Notes under the pieces: model-generated
Database searches by the model: none
What the model was told of the DNA's origin: nothing
The model's input: the letters and a program-made list of their open reading frames with translations, nothing else
NCBI RefSeq assembly: GCF_000428725.1
Contig: NZ_AUAM01000014.1
Coordinates: forward strand, 1-64,000
From: Psychromonas aquimarina ATCC BAA-1526
Lineage (GTDB): Bacteria > Pseudomonadota > Gammaproteobacteria > Enterobacterales > Psychromonadaceae
Reading direction: 5' to 3'
Length of the DNA: 64,000 nt
Made by a program: the position numbers and the translations under genes
Shown here: in pieces, positions 1 through 9,576 of the stretch
Numbering within the stretch: position 1 is the stretch's first letter
How the letters are laid out: the number at the start of each line of letters is the position of its first letter

Positions 1-7
1 AAGAAAG

Positions 8-83
8 TGGTGGGCCGTGAAGGATTTGAACCTTCGACAAATGGATTAAAAGTCCACTGCTCTACCAACTGAGCTAACGGCCC
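8..83 (-). tRNA. tRNA-Lys (UUU)
   Basis: A complete 76-nt cloverleaf reads on the minus strand. The acceptor stem begins GGGCCG and pairs with CGGCCC before the discriminator A, and the 3' CCA is encoded (8-10). The anticodon loop is CUUUUAA with anticodon UUU at 48-50, and the T-loop GGTTCAAATCC is canonical. It lies downstream of cpoB on the same strand, the usual place for a tRNA-Lys after tol-pal in gammaproteobacteria. The 277 bases between it and cpoB hold no gene that I can see. Confidence 0.97.
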
Positions 84-360
84 GAATAGTTTTCGGTCTT
101 ACTGTTTGAGTCGAAGGTATCCCTTTGGCTCTTATCAACACAAGTGAATTAAAAGTAACTTCAAAACCACCTGACTGACAATCCGAATAATTTTCGGTAG
201 TTAAAACTTAATATGAACTCGGTCACATGTCCGTCTCAACTGCGGCGTATAATATAGAATATTTTTAAGAGCGCAACAAAAAATATTTCTTTTTTTTCTG
301 TTTGCCGAGAAAATAAACAAAACTCTAATAAGCGTGTTTACAAAACGTTATTAATGCCGT

Positions 361-1092
361 TTATAAGCTTTTTAAACGCTTATCTGCTAACCCGGCAGCT
401 GAAGAGCTCGGATATTCTTTTAATACTTTCTTATAAAATTCTTTTGCCGATGAAATATCACCAAGGTATTCATCGATAATACCTATTTTAAATAAAGAAT
501 CCGGACGTTTATTTGAGTCAGGATATTTTTCAGTTACGATCAGAAAAGCACTTCGAGCTTCATTACGTTTCTTATTTTTATATAAGAGCTGCCCTAACCA
601 GTATTGTGAATTCGCCACATACGGTGATTTAGGGTGATCAATAACAAATGCTTCAAATGCGGTAATAGCCTGTTCGAAATCTTTATTCACCAGTACCAGA
701 TCCACGGCACTCTGGTAAGCTGCTTTTTCACTTTCCGAACTTGGTACTGCTGACAAGTCGTCAACAGCGGCGGCGGATGCCGTTTTACTCTTTTCTTCAA
801 TCAGCTGATACAAATTGCGCTGACGGTTTTCAATCTGCTCAACTTTATGATTAAACAGCTCAATACTGCCTTTCATTTCACTCATTTCCAGCGACAGTTG
901 ATCAAGTTGATTTTGAAAGCGCAGCTGCATCTTAGTACGCATTTCTAATAAACGAGTCAGTTCCTGGATCTGTTTTTCTATCGGCGCACTGCTGCTGGTC
1001 ACAGTCACATCATTTACAGGAGCGGCGGCAAATGCAGAGGCGGATAAAAAAGCGGCCATAAAAACGGCCGCATTAGAATTAACTTTTTTCAT
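361..1092 (-). CDS. cpoB: CpoB (YbgF), Tol-Pal system periplasmic coordinator
   Basis: Periplasmic protein that links peptidoglycan synthesis (PBP1B/LpoB) to Tol-driven outer-membrane constriction at division. A signal peptide ends near SASAFA. An N-terminal coiled coil follows (about residues 35-95, many Q/E/K heptads), then a linker and a C-terminal TPR block from about residue 125 (YQSAVDLVL, FEAFVIDHP, SQYWLGQLLY). The length (about 243 residues) is normal for the family. It is last in the tol-pal operon, 9 bp after pal. I start at the ATG at 1092; a GTG lies one codon upstream. The ribosome site is weak, as expected for a translationally coupled gene. Confidence 0.93.
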   Translation of the reverse strand: MKKVNSNAAVFMAAFLSASAFAAAPVNDVTVTSSSAPIEKQIQELTRLLEMRTKMQLRFQNQLDQLSLEMSEMKGSIELFNHKVEQIENRQRNLYQLIEEKSKTASAAAVDDLSAVPSSESEKAAYQSAVDLVLVNKDFEQAITAFEAFVIDHPKSPYVANSQYWLGQLLYKNKKRNEARSAFLIVTEKYPDSNKRPDSLFKIGIIDEYLGDISSAKEFYKKVLKEYPSSSAAGLADKRLKSL

Positions 1093-1101
1093 CACAAATA
1101 A

Positions 1102-1653
1102 TTAGTAAGTTAATTCTGCACGACGGTTTTCAGCGTGAGCTGCTGCGTCATGACCAAAGTTTACCGGCTTTTCTTCACCGTAACTTACAAGTTCAAGCTG
1201 GCTTGATGAAACACCAACGTTTTCTAAGTAAGTAGCTACAGACTGCGCACGACGCTCGCCTAGTGCGATATTGTACTCAGGCGTACCTCTTTCATCTGCA
1301 TGACCTTCAATAGTTAATGTTTTATCCTGGTTATCCATTAAGTATTTAGCATGCGCATCAAGGATTTTAGTGTACTGAGGCTCAATCAATGATTTATCGA
1401 ACGCAAAGTTAATTGTCGTTTCTAAAATCGCATAAGTGTATTCTTGAACTAATAACTCTTCTTCAGTTAACTCAACAGCTTCAACCACATCTGTCTGCAC
1501 AGTGCTGTCAGCAGTTGCTTCTGCAGCTACTTCAGTTGCCGCTTTAGTAGTTTCTGTTGACTCGGCATCAGTTTCACTGTTTGAGCTACATGCGCCTAAA
1601 GCCAGCATCGGTAGTGCAATCAATAAGCTTTTTGAGATCATCGTTAAGTTCAT
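1102..1653 (-). CDS. pal: Pal, peptidoglycan-associated outer-membrane lipoprotein
   Basis: Outer-membrane lipoprotein that ties the outer membrane to peptidoglycan and is the target of TolB. A lipoprotein signal ends in LALGAC, with Cys near residue 22. An acidic, Ala/Thr-rich linker follows, then a C-terminal OmpA-like domain with INFAFDKS and the peptidoglycan-binding pattern GHADERGTPEYNIALGERRA. At 183 residues it is slightly longer than E. coli Pal because of the linker. It follows tolB with a 28-bp gap. Confidence 0.96.
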   Translation of the reverse strand: MNLTMISKSLLIALPMLALGACSSNSETDAESTETTKAATEVAAEATADSTVQTDVVEAVELTEEELLVQEYTYAILETTINFAFDKSLIEPQYTKILDAHAKYLMDNQDKTLTIEGHADERGTPEYNIALGERRAQSVATYLENVGVSSSQLELVSYGEEKPVNFGHDAAAHAENRRAELTY

Positions 1654-1681
1654 TTTCTTTCCTCATTTATTGTTAATAAAT

Positions 1682-2995
1682 TTACTTTAAGAATGGAGAC
1701 CATGCTGGTGATTTAACTTCACCGTTTTTAGCAGGAATATTAGCCTTAAAACGTCCATCCATCGAGACTAACGCCAAACCTTTTTTGCCCTGAAAGACAG
1801 TACTGTAAATTATCATACTGCCGTTTGGAGCAATGCTTGGTGATTCGTCTAACTCAGTTTTTGTCAGTGTTCTTAACTCACCAGAATCAAGATCTTGCAC
1901 TGAAATTTTGTAATCTCCGTTATGGCGGCTTACTAGCACTAGGTTATCACCATCAGGGGTAATTGTGCCACCTAAATTCATATCCCCCTCCCAAGTAATC
2001 CGTTTTGTTTTACCAGATGTGAGCTCTATTTGATAAATTTGTGGTCTGCCGCCTCGTTCTGAGGAGAATATCAAACTTTTTCCATCCGGCGTCCAGCTTG
2101 GTTCTGTATCAATTGTCCGGTTATGAGTGATGCGGCGCAGCTCTTTAGTAATAGTATTTAGAACATAAATCTCCGGCTGCCCGTCTTTTGACAATACTAA
2201 TGCTAACTCTTTTCCATCAGGCGACCAGCGGGGAGAACCGTTAATTTTAGTAAAGCTGGTCATCAGTTCGCGTTTATGTGTATATAAGTTCTGCACATAG
2301 ATTTGTGAACGACGTTTTTCAAAACTCACATAAGCAAGTTTTTTACCGTCCGGTGACCAGGATGGAGACATAATCGGCTGTTTTGAACGCAGTACAGACT
2401 TTTCGCCGTAACCGTCATAATCGGAAATGCGTAACTGGTAGGGATGGGTGCTTTTACGGTCAACGGCAACATAAGCAATACGTGTTAAGAAAGCCCCTTT
2501 TTCACCGGTTAACTCTTCATAAACATAGTCACTGACAGTATGTGCAAGATGACGGAATTTACGCTCTTCAACAGTAAAACGACGTTTATCCAGTATAGGA
2601 CTGTATTCCGGCATGCCCATATTACCAGTCACCACATCTAACAATTCATAGGTAATAGTAAACTTGCCCGCTTCTCTTGCCGGTCTAATCTCGCCCATTA
2701 CAATAGCTTCAACTCCCATATCATGCCATAGGGAAAAATCAATATTGCTGCTGTTTGACGGCGTTTTCGGCATTTTATCAATAGAAATAGGATTAAACTG
2801 TCCGCTTCGCTGCAGATCCGCAGAAACAATGTCAGCAATGCCCTGCGGTCTCGGCCCTTTCCCTATCCACTTAAAAGGAATGACCGCAATCGGCCGGGCG
2901 CTGTTTACCCCTTCGGTGATCAGAATTTCCAGGCGGGCAGAAGCTTGAGCGGAAAAAATCACAATTGAAAAGGATAATAATAAACGTAATAACAT
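1682..2995 (-). CDS. tolB: TolB, periplasmic beta-propeller of the Tol-Pal complex
   Basis: Periplasmic protein that moves between Pal and the TolA/TolQR motor. It has a signal peptide (cleavage near SAQASA), an N-terminal alpha/beta domain, and then a six-bladed propeller seen as repeated [24 protein letters not shown] and [12 protein letters not shown] motifs over residues 200-430. Its 437 residues are standard for TolB. It sits 12 bp after tolA. Confidence 0.96.
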   Translation of the reverse strand: MLLRLLLSFSIVIFSAQASARLEILITEGVNSARPIAVIPFKWIGKGPRPQGIADIVSADLQRSGQFNPISIDKMPKTPSNSSNIDFSLWHDMGVEAIVMGEIRPAREAGKFTITYELLDVVTGNMGMPEYSPILDKRRFTVEERKFRHLAHTVSDYVYEELTGEKGAFLTRIAYVAVDRKSTHPYQLRISDYDGYGEKSVLRSKQPIMSPSWSPDGKKLAYVSFEKRRSQIYVQNLYTHKRELMTSFTKINGSPRWSPDGKELALVLSKDGQPEIYVLNTITKELRRITHNRTIDTEPSWTPDGKSLIFSSERGGRPQIYQIELTSGKTKRITWEGDMNLGGTITPDGDNLVLVSRHNGDYKISVQDLDSGELRTLTKTELDESPSIAPNGSMIIYSTVFQGKKGLALVSMDGRFKANIPAKNGEVKSPAWSPFLK

Positions 2996-3007
2996 GGATC
3001 TTTTTCC

Positions 3008-3979
3008 TTACAAATCAGGTTCTAAAGTAATATCAAAATCTCGGAACTGCGGCGCGATTTTTGGATCTTTAGGAATTGGTAATGTTTTAGCTTTTAACGC
3101 GGCACGTCTGGCGGATGCACACATTTTCACATCTCCGCGGCTCCGTTCCGCACTTAAGACCAGGCCGTCCGGCGCCAGGCGTATTGCTAAAGTACAGGTT
3201 TTGCCTTTCATATCCGGATCAACCTGCCAGTTTCTACTTATCTTATTTTCAATAAGCGCTTTATAACGGGCAATTTCAGACAGCTGTTTAGAATTTTGCG
3301 CACTTGAGAAGGCATCTTCAAACTCAGATTCCATCTGTCTGTCCAGCTCAGCCTGGCGTAAACGCTCTTTTTCAGCCTCAGCTCTGCGTTTCGCTTCTTT
3401 TTCTGCTTTGATTTTGGCAGCTTTTGCCTTAGCCTCTTTTTCCGCTTTTATTTTCGCAGCTTTAGCCTTAGCCGCTTTTTCAGCCTGAATCCGCTGTGCT
3501 TCCTGCTTTTTACGTTTGGCTTCAGCTTTTTTGCGCTCAGCTTCCTGTTTTCTGCGTTTATCATCAGCAAGCTTTTTAGCCTTAGCAGCCTCTTGTTTGG
3601 CTTTTAGCTTTTTGGCGGCTAACACTTTTTCCGCCTGAATCCGCTGCGCTTCTTTCTTTTTACGTACAATTTCCGCTTTTTCAGCTTTGATGCGGTCCGC
3701 TTCCTGCTTCTTACGCTTAGCTTCTGCGCGTTTAATACGCTCTTTTTCCTGGCGCGCTTTCTCTATTCTGCGTTTATCTGCCAGCTGCTTGTCTTTTTTA
3801 CGCTGTGCTAAATCATCAAATAGTTTCTGATCAACCACTGAAGCTTGAATAACCGGCGTGCTGCTTTTAATTTTTTCTTTCGTAAATGAAAGATCAACAT
3901 TCATCAGCAGTACACCACCAACAATAAGATGCAGTGCAAGTGCTGTAATAAAAGCGATTATTGTTGAACTATTTTTCAT
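3008..3979 (-). CDS. tolA: TolA, energy-transducing inner-membrane protein
   Basis: Anchored by one N-terminal helix (about residues 8-27) carrying the SHLS-like region that contacts TolQR. Domain II is a long Lys/Ala/Glu/Arg-rich helix (about residues 55-215) made of imperfect repeats such as AEKEAKAKAAKIK. Domain III (about 225-323) binds Pal/TolB and includes KISRNWQVDP and the paired Cys of KGKTCTLAI and DVKMCASAR. At 323 residues it is shorter than E. coli TolA (421), and the difference lies mainly in domain II. Its start codon overlaps the tolR stop by one base (TAATG). Confidence 0.95.
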   Translation of the reverse strand: MKNSSTIIAFITALALHLIVGGVLLMNVDLSFTKEKIKSSTPVIQASVVDQKLFDDLAQRKKDKQLADKRRIEKARQEKERIKRAEAKRKKQEADRIKAEKAEIVRKKKEAQRIQAEKVLAAKKLKAKQEAAKAKKLADDKRRKQEAERKKAEAKRKKQEAQRIQAEKAAKAKAAKIKAEKEAKAKAAKIKAEKEAKRRAEAEKERLRQAELDRQMESEFEDAFSSAQNSKQLSEIARYKALIENKISRNWQVDPDMKGKTCTLAIRLAPDGLVLSAERSRGDVKMCASARRAALKAKTLPIPKDPKIAPQFRDFDITLEPDL

Positions 3980-4410
3980 TATTGATCAGGCTCAGTCATC
4001 AAACCAAGAGAAGGGACACCCGCCTGCTGCAGTAAAACCATTAAATCAATAACACGTTTATAACTGACATCGCCGTCACCTTTAACAACAAACTGCGCAT
4101 CTGCATCTAATGCTAACTGTGCACGCACTAATGCGCCCATTTCCTGCGCATCAAGCGGCGATTCAACACTGTCACCAACATTCAGATAATAACGCCCCTG
4201 TTTATCAATCGAGGCAATCATCGGCGGCTTACTGTCATCAGGCAGCGGCTCTGCAACGGCCTGCGGCAGATCGACCTTAACACCTTGAGTCACAAGCGGT
4301 GCGGTTACCATAAATATAATCAGCAGAACCAGCATCACATCGATATACGGTACAACATTGATTTCGGCGATAACACGGCGTCTTTTCGGACTGCGGTAAG
4401 AATAATGCAT
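3979..4410 (-). CDS. tolR: TolR, proton-channel subunit of the Tol motor
   Basis: ExbD/TolR-family protein. Its single membrane helix (about residues 19-40) carries the essential channel Asp in PYIDVMLVLLIIFM. A periplasmic domain rich in short strands follows (VDLPQA, FVVKGDGDVSYKRVIDLM). The length of 143 residues matches the family. It lies 8 bp after tolQ and overlaps tolA by one base, so translation is probably coupled. Confidence 0.96.
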   Translation of the reverse strand: MHYSYRSPKRRRVIAEINVVPYIDVMLVLLIIFMVTAPLVTQGVKVDLPQAVAEPLPDDSKPPMIASIDKQGRYYLNVGDSVESPLDAQEMGALVRAQLALDADAQFVVKGDGDVSYKRVIDLMVLLQQAGVPSLGLMTEPDQ

Positions 4411-4418
4411 AATCTTAT

Positions 4419-5102
4419 CTACTCGTTTTCAGTCATAGCTTGGCGATGTAAAATGGAGGTAAACTCTTCCATTAAATTAATATAAGCTGTTTCCAGTTTC
4501 CCCACCTTAGTTGAAAAACGGTTATAAGCCATCACGGCAGGAATAGCGGCAAACAGCCCCATTGCAGTTGCAATCAAAGCTTCGGCAATACCCGGTGCAA
4601 CCATAGTTAAAGTCGCCTGCTGCACTTCACCTAATGCAATAAAGGAGTTCATAATGCCCCATACAGTACCAAACAGACCGATATAAGGGCTGATTGAACC
4701 AATAGTTGCTAAAGCCGGCAGGCCGCTTTCTAAATCATCAATCTCTCTTGATAAGGTTACCCGCATAGTGCGGTGCGCCCCTTCAGTAACACTGTCCACG
4801 TTACGTCCCGGCATGCGGTGCAGGCGCGAAAACTCTTTAAAACCGCTGTAAAATATTTTTTCACCGCCAAAAATGCGTTCACTGCGTGCCGATGTTTCTT
4901 TATATAAACGGCTTAAATCATGACCGGACCAGAAACGTTCTTCGAAATGCTCCAGCGCGGCGGCGGCTGCTTTGAGCATTCTTGAGCGGGCAAAAATTAA
5001 TGTCCATGAATAAATAGACATGCCAAGCAATAACAGCATGACAAATTTAACAAGCCAGCTGGCTTGTAAAAACAATCCTAAAAAAGACATATCAGCTTGC
5101 AC
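4419..5102 (-). CDS. tolQ: TolQ, MotA/ExbB-type motor subunit
   Basis: Inner-membrane protein with three helices (near residues 13-35, 130-155 and 165-190). With TolR it uses the proton-motive force to drive TolA. The family motifs [18 protein letters not shown] and [22 protein letters not shown] are intact. I use a GTG start at 5102 because GAGG lies nine bases upstream; the internal ATG four codons later has no ribosome site. This makes an 11-bp overlap with the end of ybgC. Confidence 0.96.
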   Translation of the reverse strand: MQADMSFLGLFLQASWLVKFVMLLLLGMSIYSWTLIFARSRMLKAAAAALEHFEERFWSGHDLSRLYKETSARSERIFGGEKIFYSGFKEFSRLHRMPGRNVDSVTEGAHRTMRVTLSREIDDLESGLPALATIGSISPYIGLFGTVWGIMNSFIALGEVQQATLTMVAPGIAEALIATAMGLFAAIPAVMAYNRFSTKVGKLETAYINLMEEFTSILHRQAMTENE

Positions 5103-5496
5103 TGGGAATTACCTCGATTATTTCAGCTGGAATAGCTGTTGGTTTCATTTTCTGTAAATTTACGCAGGCGATTAGAGTCGCAGCCTGGCAAAGAAGTTCC
5201 CCATTTTCATGAAAAATTTCCTGCTTGAAGGTTAAACTCGCTCTGCGTTGTTTAATAACTGTAGTTTTGACAGTAATCAGCTGGTTAAAACGTGCTGATT
5301 TTATGCAGTCCATATCTACTTTACGGACTACAAACGCAATATTTTTTTCTAATAAAGTATCCTGCTGAACATTAAATTCACGTAAGAATTCTGTACGTCC
5401 GCGCTCGAAAAACTTTAAATAATTAGCGTAATAAACGACACCGCCGGCATCGGTATCTTCATAATAAATTCGTACTGGTAATGTTGAAATTAACAC
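5092..5496 (-). CDS. ybgC: YbgC, acyl-CoA thioesterase of the tol-pal operon
   Basis: A 134-residue hot-dog-fold thioesterase acting on acyl-CoA or acyl-ACP in the cytoplasm. The 4-hydroxybenzoyl-CoA-thioesterase motif [24 protein letters not shown] is present near residues 11-34, with the catalytic Asp in DTDAGG. It is the first gene of the leftward tol-pal operon, as in E. coli, and overlaps tolQ. Confidence 0.95.
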   Translation of the reverse strand: MLISTLPVRIYYEDTDAGGVVYYANYLKFFERGRTEFLREFNVQQDTLLEKNIAFVVRKVDMDCIKSARFNQLITVKTTVIKQRRASLTFKQEIFHENGELLCQAATLIACVNLQKMKPTAIPAEIIEVIPSAS

Positions 5497-5642
5497 GCTT
5501 TTTTTCCATCGATAAATATTAGCAGTAAGCTACTATAAATAGGCTTTATTGTCGACCTCAGAGTCATATTTGTATTGTTCGCCTTAAATAGCGTCTATTC
5601 TAAATCAGTCAAAGGCTGGCTGGTTATAATTATTAACAAGAT

Positions 5643-5677
5643 AAAGAAAAGGCTTCTAAATAAATTCAGAAGCCTTT
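5643..5677 (-). terminator. Intrinsic terminator after the PEP-CTERM gene
   Basis: A perfect 10-bp inverted repeat (AAAGGCTTCT at 5648-5657 and AGAAGCCTTT at 5668-5677, 10-nt loop). On the minus strand it is followed by a T-rich stretch (CCTTTTCTTT). It lies between the PEP-CTERM gene and ybgC. A second small hairpin, CTTAACG/CGTTAAG, lies at 5704-5722, just after the PEP-CTERM stop. Confidence 0.75.
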
Positions 5678-5734
5678 ATATAAAGCTCAAAGAGCATTAA
5701 CCTCTTAACGCTTTACCGTTAAGCATAACGCAGA

Positions 5735-6640
5735 TTATTTTCTGCACGCTTTAGCTAAAAAGCGCTGACGTAATAAATAAGCTCCGAGCAAACCCAATAA
5801 TAACAGTATTTGAGAACCGGGTTCCGGCAGCCTGACAGTCTTGCTTTCGCTTACCGCCCACTCTTCAAAATCAGCACTAGGTCCAAAGTCACAATGATTG
5901 CGGCTGCCGACATCGCAGTCACCACTTGCTAAATTATACTGTCCGGGATCATTTCCTATCTCACCAAATAGAGAATAAAAAACTAGATTATCCGTCTCTG
6001 CCCAGCCGTCAAAGAAACTATTGTTTAAATAGAAACTCATATCACCAGAACCGCTGCCATGCCCCAGGCCATAATTTAATGCTACCCAGTTGTCTAAGCC
6101 GTCACCTGGATCATCATCAAAGTCATAAACAAGAGTCCCAAGAGGCCCGCCGTCAGAAAGGTCCGTTGTATTTGAGTTTGCCGCACCGCCCATATACACC
6201 TTAATTTCATCTAATGAGATATACTGCTCAAGGTAACCATGGGCTTTACTGTGACTTTCATTAATATCAAGAAAAAATTCCCGATAGAGATCATTATTAA
6301 TTGTAACTAAGCCAACATCACCAAGGGTAATCGCATGGTTCCAGTTATCTGCCGGACCGACATCAAAAGTACCGTCAACCGTAGTATTATATGCTTGTTC
6401 AATATCTATCGTATTACCGTTGCCTTTTACCTGAACAAAAGGATCGATCACGCCTGTTCCCGTAGGCTGGGCATCCGATTGATAAAATAAAGCGCTGCTT
6501 CCCAAATTACCCGAACTGCCGGCCACGCTCAAATCAATCATTGTTGCATATGCACCGGAACCGATAGCAGTTGTAAATAACATAATAACTGAAAATACTT
6601 TTTTTATAAGAAACCTGCAGCTGTAATCAAATAGACTCAT
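5735..6640 (-). CDS. PEP-CTERM sorting-domain secreted protein
   Basis: A 301-residue predicted exported protein of unknown function. An N-terminal signal segment (about residues 10-33, ending near SGAYA) is followed by an Asn/Gly/Asp-rich body, probably beta-rich. The C-terminus has the PEP-CTERM arrangement: a Pro-Glu-Pro motif (RLPEPGSQ), a hydrophobic helix (LLLLGLLGAYLL) and a basic tail (RQRFLAKACRK). In known systems an exosortase cleaves such tails during surface export. No exosortase gene is in this window. AAGGAG seven bases before the ATG supports the start. It is monocistronic, with its own terminator. Confidence 0.85.
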   Translation of the reverse strand: MSLFDYSCRFLIKKVFSVIMLFTTAIGSGAYATMIDLSVAGSSGNLGSSALFYQSDAQPTGTGVIDPFVQVKGNGNTIDIEQAYNTTVDGTFDVGPADNWNHAITLGDVGLVTINNDLYREFFLDINESHSKAHGYLEQYISLDEIKVYMGGAANSNTTDLSDGGPLGTLVYDFDDDPGDGLDNWVALNYGLGHGSGSGDMSFYLNNSFFDGWAETDNLVFYSLFGEIGNDPGQYNLASGDCDVGSRNHCDFGPSADFEEWAVSESKTVRLPEPGSQILLLLGLLGAYLLRQRFLAKACRK

Positions 6641-6783
6641 TAGTTATCTCCTTAAGGGTTGCTTATTATAAATATTCCTTAATCAAAGTCAGAGCAATCA
6701 CCTTGCACAACACTAAGTTCATGCATAAAATAAGCCCTTGTAATTATCTACATTTAAAACAACCACTTAACGTTTTACGGTAA

Positions 6784-6939
6784 AACACGACAAATCAGCA
6801 TGTAAAAGAAATCGACGCAGAATTTTCCACGTACCAGTCTGATAAGACGCTGTTTATTGTGACCATAACAGCAGCCGGTGGCTGTGCCGGAAATAAAGGC
6901 GAAGTATTGTTAAATAAAAAAGAAGAATGGGTGAAATAA
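6784..6939 (+). pseudogene. Possible gene fragment, C-terminal remnant
   Basis: Within the 438-bp gap 6641-7078 one frame stays open for 51 codons after a stop at 6781. It has protein-like composition (SDKTLFIVTITAAGG, then GEVLLNKKEEWVK and a stop), but no start codon or ribosome site. It could be the tail of a decayed gene. I do not recognise the family. Nothing else in the gap looks genic. Confidence 0.25.
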
Positions 6940-7078
6940 TGTGTAAATATTATCGGCATTTCGAAAAACGTCTGTAAATCGTCCCCTTATAGAGCTGGAC
7001 TTTAAACACAGCGCCTATTCGGCAGACTGGAGCAGGCTTCTCGACTTAAAAACACAAAAGCACTCTGCACCAAAGGCC

Positions 7079-8953
7079 TTACTTTGTATCAGCAAAATTT
7101 ATTCTGTGACCTTTACCCGTTAACAGTGCGGCCTCGCTTATCTGCTGATTTTTATCCAGTTTTAATTCACCAATCGCACTGCTGTTCACCAGACGCTGAT
7201 CTCCCGGAGTAGACGGATCCCGTTTACTGATTTTCATAGATTTTCGTTTAGTGAAAAAGTTTATCGGGGAGTACGGACTGTAGATAATACGATCCAGAAA
7301 CTCGCAGCAGGTCAGTAACCTCTCTGGAAACTGATTTTTAATACCGCTGCAGGTGATCTGATAAATTTTAGGACTGTTAGAGCGGAATCGTAAACGGATA
7401 TCGTAGACAAAAGAATAATGTACATCACCGGACAAGATAATAAACTGCTCCGGTGTTTTTCGATGACTAAAAATACTCAGCAGTACATTGGCGGCTCCTT
7501 TATGCGCCATCCAGTTTTCAGCATCCACCATCAGAGGCAAACCTAACCAGGTCATCAGCTGCTGCAGCGCTTCGATAAATTTAACGCCGAATATAGGCGC
7601 AGGTGATACCAGGATAATACTGTCTTCATTAATCATGCTCTGCTGCATCTCGGTCAGGGCCTCCCAGTCCATCAGGCCGGAAGGTTTATTGAGATTCGAT
7701 TCAGAGCGCCAGCGCCGGGTGCGAGTATCTAAAACCAGTATCTTAGGATAGGTATTAACAGTGTAGTGCCACTGCTCAAACTTAAATAGATATTCAACAA
7801 AATTGTCATGACTGCTTTTATTTGGCTCGGTAAAATAACTGCGGGCGGTTTTATGAAAATCCAGTCCAAAATTATCCGGCTCATTGCCCCAGCCCTGACA
7901 TAACCAGTAGGCCATCAGACCGTTGCCGATAATACGCCGGGAAAACGGATGCTGATAGGTCTGCTGCTCCCAGGCGGCGCTGAGATTCCAGTCATCGGTA
8001 ATATCATGGTCATCAAAAATCATATAGGTCGGCAGGTGTGCAAACAGCCGCTGCACCTGCGCTAAACCGTTTACAAAAGAGTTAATCTCAACACACTCCT
8101 GTAACCAGTGCTGCTTCTGCGCATCAGAAAACTCCTTATCCAACTGAGGCGGCTGCTGATATTCAATTAACGGCCATAGCTGCGGCGACCAGACCAGCAG
8201 ATACATAGCCATAAATTCTGCAAAACTAATCAGATGATTATCAATCTCTGTCGCACTGAATACCGACTTATCTTTAACCGGCAGTAAACTGCTTAATAAA
8301 CTCTGCTTCTGGTGCTTAGGTAAAATTGCATCGCGATTCAAAAGAGAATCAGGGTGCTGATACAAAGCTTGTGAATCGGCAACAGCAGCCTGCTCAAAAA
8401 CTTCATCATTTAACCCGAGCAGATTAATCACTTCTTTAATGGCGCCTAAAGTCGGCCCGGCAACGTGATCCGCATAGATCTGATCACCACTGAGCATCAG
8501 TAAAGCGGGCCGCTGTAATGCGCCCAGTTCAGCAGTCTTATTATCAGCGGCGACTAAGGAGTCTGCACTGCTATGGTGGGGATTACGGCAGGAGCCATGC
8601 ATCACATAATCAAGTTCTGTTTTAATAACCAGCGTCGGCAGCGTTTCGCCAGGATATAATAAACCCGGTAATAAATATTCCAGCGGTCCCTGCTGGGTTA
8701 TAAACTGATAATTAAGAATCTGATTAAGCGACAGTGCTTCTTCTGTACTAAAGTGACATAGGGTTATCCAGCAGTGTCTGCCCGCCCGATAACAAGTCTG
8801 CTGTTTAAGATCTGCCTGCAGTAAAATCTGCTGCTTTAAAAACAGGGTAAAAGAGCCTGTTAAGGGCTCTGAGGTTGCAAACCAGAAGACAACTTCCTGT
8901 GCAGTGCATTTTCGCACAATAGGGCCGGCAAGAATCAAAGGTAACGAGTGCAT
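7079..8953 (-). CDS. PhoD-like metallophosphatase family protein
   Basis: A 624-residue protein with the metal-binding motifs of the PhoD/alkaline phosphatase D-like family: HGSCRNP (119-125), SGDQIYADH (155-163), MIFDDHDITDDW and, near the C-terminus, LSGDVHYSF. Members hydrolyse phosphomono- or diesters using a di-metal site. There is no obvious Sec or Tat signal, unlike classical secreted PhoD, so a cytoplasmic or peripheral location is likely. The substrate is unknown. It stands alone, with gaps of more than 120 bp on both sides. Confidence 0.85.
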   Translation of the reverse strand: MHSLPLILAGPIVRKCTAQEVVFWFATSEPLTGSFTLFLKQQILLQADLKQQTCYRAGRHCWITLCHFSTEEALSLNQILNYQFITQQGPLEYLLPGLLYPGETLPTLVIKTELDYVMHGSCRNPHHSSADSLVAADNKTAELGALQRPALLMLSGDQIYADHVAGPTLGAIKEVINLLGLNDEVFEQAAVADSQALYQHPDSLLNRDAILPKHQKQSLLSSLLPVKDKSVFSATEIDNHLISFAEFMAMYLLVWSPQLWPLIEYQQPPQLDKEFSDAQKQHWLQECVEINSFVNGLAQVQRLFAHLPTYMIFDDHDITDDWNLSAAWEQQTYQHPFSRRIIGNGLMAYWLCQGWGNEPDNFGLDFHKTARSYFTEPNKSSHDNFVEYLFKFEQWHYTVNTYPKILVLDTRTRRWRSESNLNKPSGLMDWEALTEMQQSMINEDSIILVSPAPIFGVKFIEALQQLMTWLGLPLMVDAENWMAHKGAANVLLSIFSHRKTPEQFIILSGDVHYSFVYDIRLRFRSNSPKIYQITCSGIKNQFPERLLTCCEFLDRIIYSPYSPINFFTKRKSMKISKRDPSTPGDQRLVNSSAIGELKLDKNQQISEAALLTGKGHRINFADTK

Positions 8954-9081
8954 ATATAAACCTTGTGGTTGAACATCATTTTATTATTCGAGTAAGGTTC
9001 ATCCATAAATCACAACTCTATTGACGGCAGGCGTCTCGAAACACTAAGACTACTAAAACATCAGCAGCCGGTGCAAGCCTG

Positions 9082-9552
9082 TTATTTTACAACTCCCTGT
9101 TTAATCAGCCTGACTCGTAAATTTTCAACACGTTTGCGGTTAACAGCAAAATCATAATAACCTGAACGCGAAGCAGAAAAGACTGCAATTATACCCAGCT
9201 CAGGGCGAAGCTGTAATTTAAGATCGTCAACAAATCCCCACAAAGCACTGCGCACCTCAACATGAAGATAATTTTCTGTTTCCGTAATAATTGTTGTACG
9301 CGCTAAAACCTGTACTTCTTTACGAACTGCTGACCAGGCTTTCTCTGGAGGGGCTGTAAGCTGTAATGGTGCAGTAAAATGCTCGCTGTCATCTGCGGCC
9401 GCATCACTTGAAACACAATTCGGCGAAGCAGGGCAAGCCGTAAAATAAGATCCGGGCAAATCACTGCGGGCTGCCTGTTTGTCACTGCAGGCGCTAAGAC
9501 TAACAACTGCACAGGCTACAGTCAGCGCAGTCAAAATGCGGCGAATTTTCAT
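9082..9552 (-). CDS. DUF1499 lipoprotein
   Basis: About 156 residues. A lipoprotein signal ends VVSLSAC, followed by a DUF1499 domain with the typical CPASPNCVSS start, PPEKAWSAV, and the LWGFVDDLKLQLRPE and VFSASRSGYYDF blocks. The function of the family is unknown. I place the start at the ATG at 9552 because AGGAG lies nine bases upstream; the TTG two codons earlier falls too close to it. It is 24 bp downstream of the MASE1-GGDEF-EAL gene on the same strand, so the two probably form an operon. Confidence 0.85.
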   Translation of the reverse strand: MKIRRILTALTVACAVVSLSACSDKQAARSDLPGSYFTACPASPNCVSSDAAADDSEHFTAPLQLTAPPEKAWSAVRKEVQVLARTTIITETENYLHVEVRSALWGFVDDLKLQLRPELGIIAVFSASRSGYYDFAVNRKRVENLRVRLIKQGVVK

Positions 9553-9576
9553 AATCAACTGCTCCTGTAAAAATTA

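Noticed and set aside
3360-3740. Internal DNA repeats in tolA as a mobile or regulatory repeat
   Set aside because: They simply encode the Lys/Ala/Glu-rich helix of TolA domain II.
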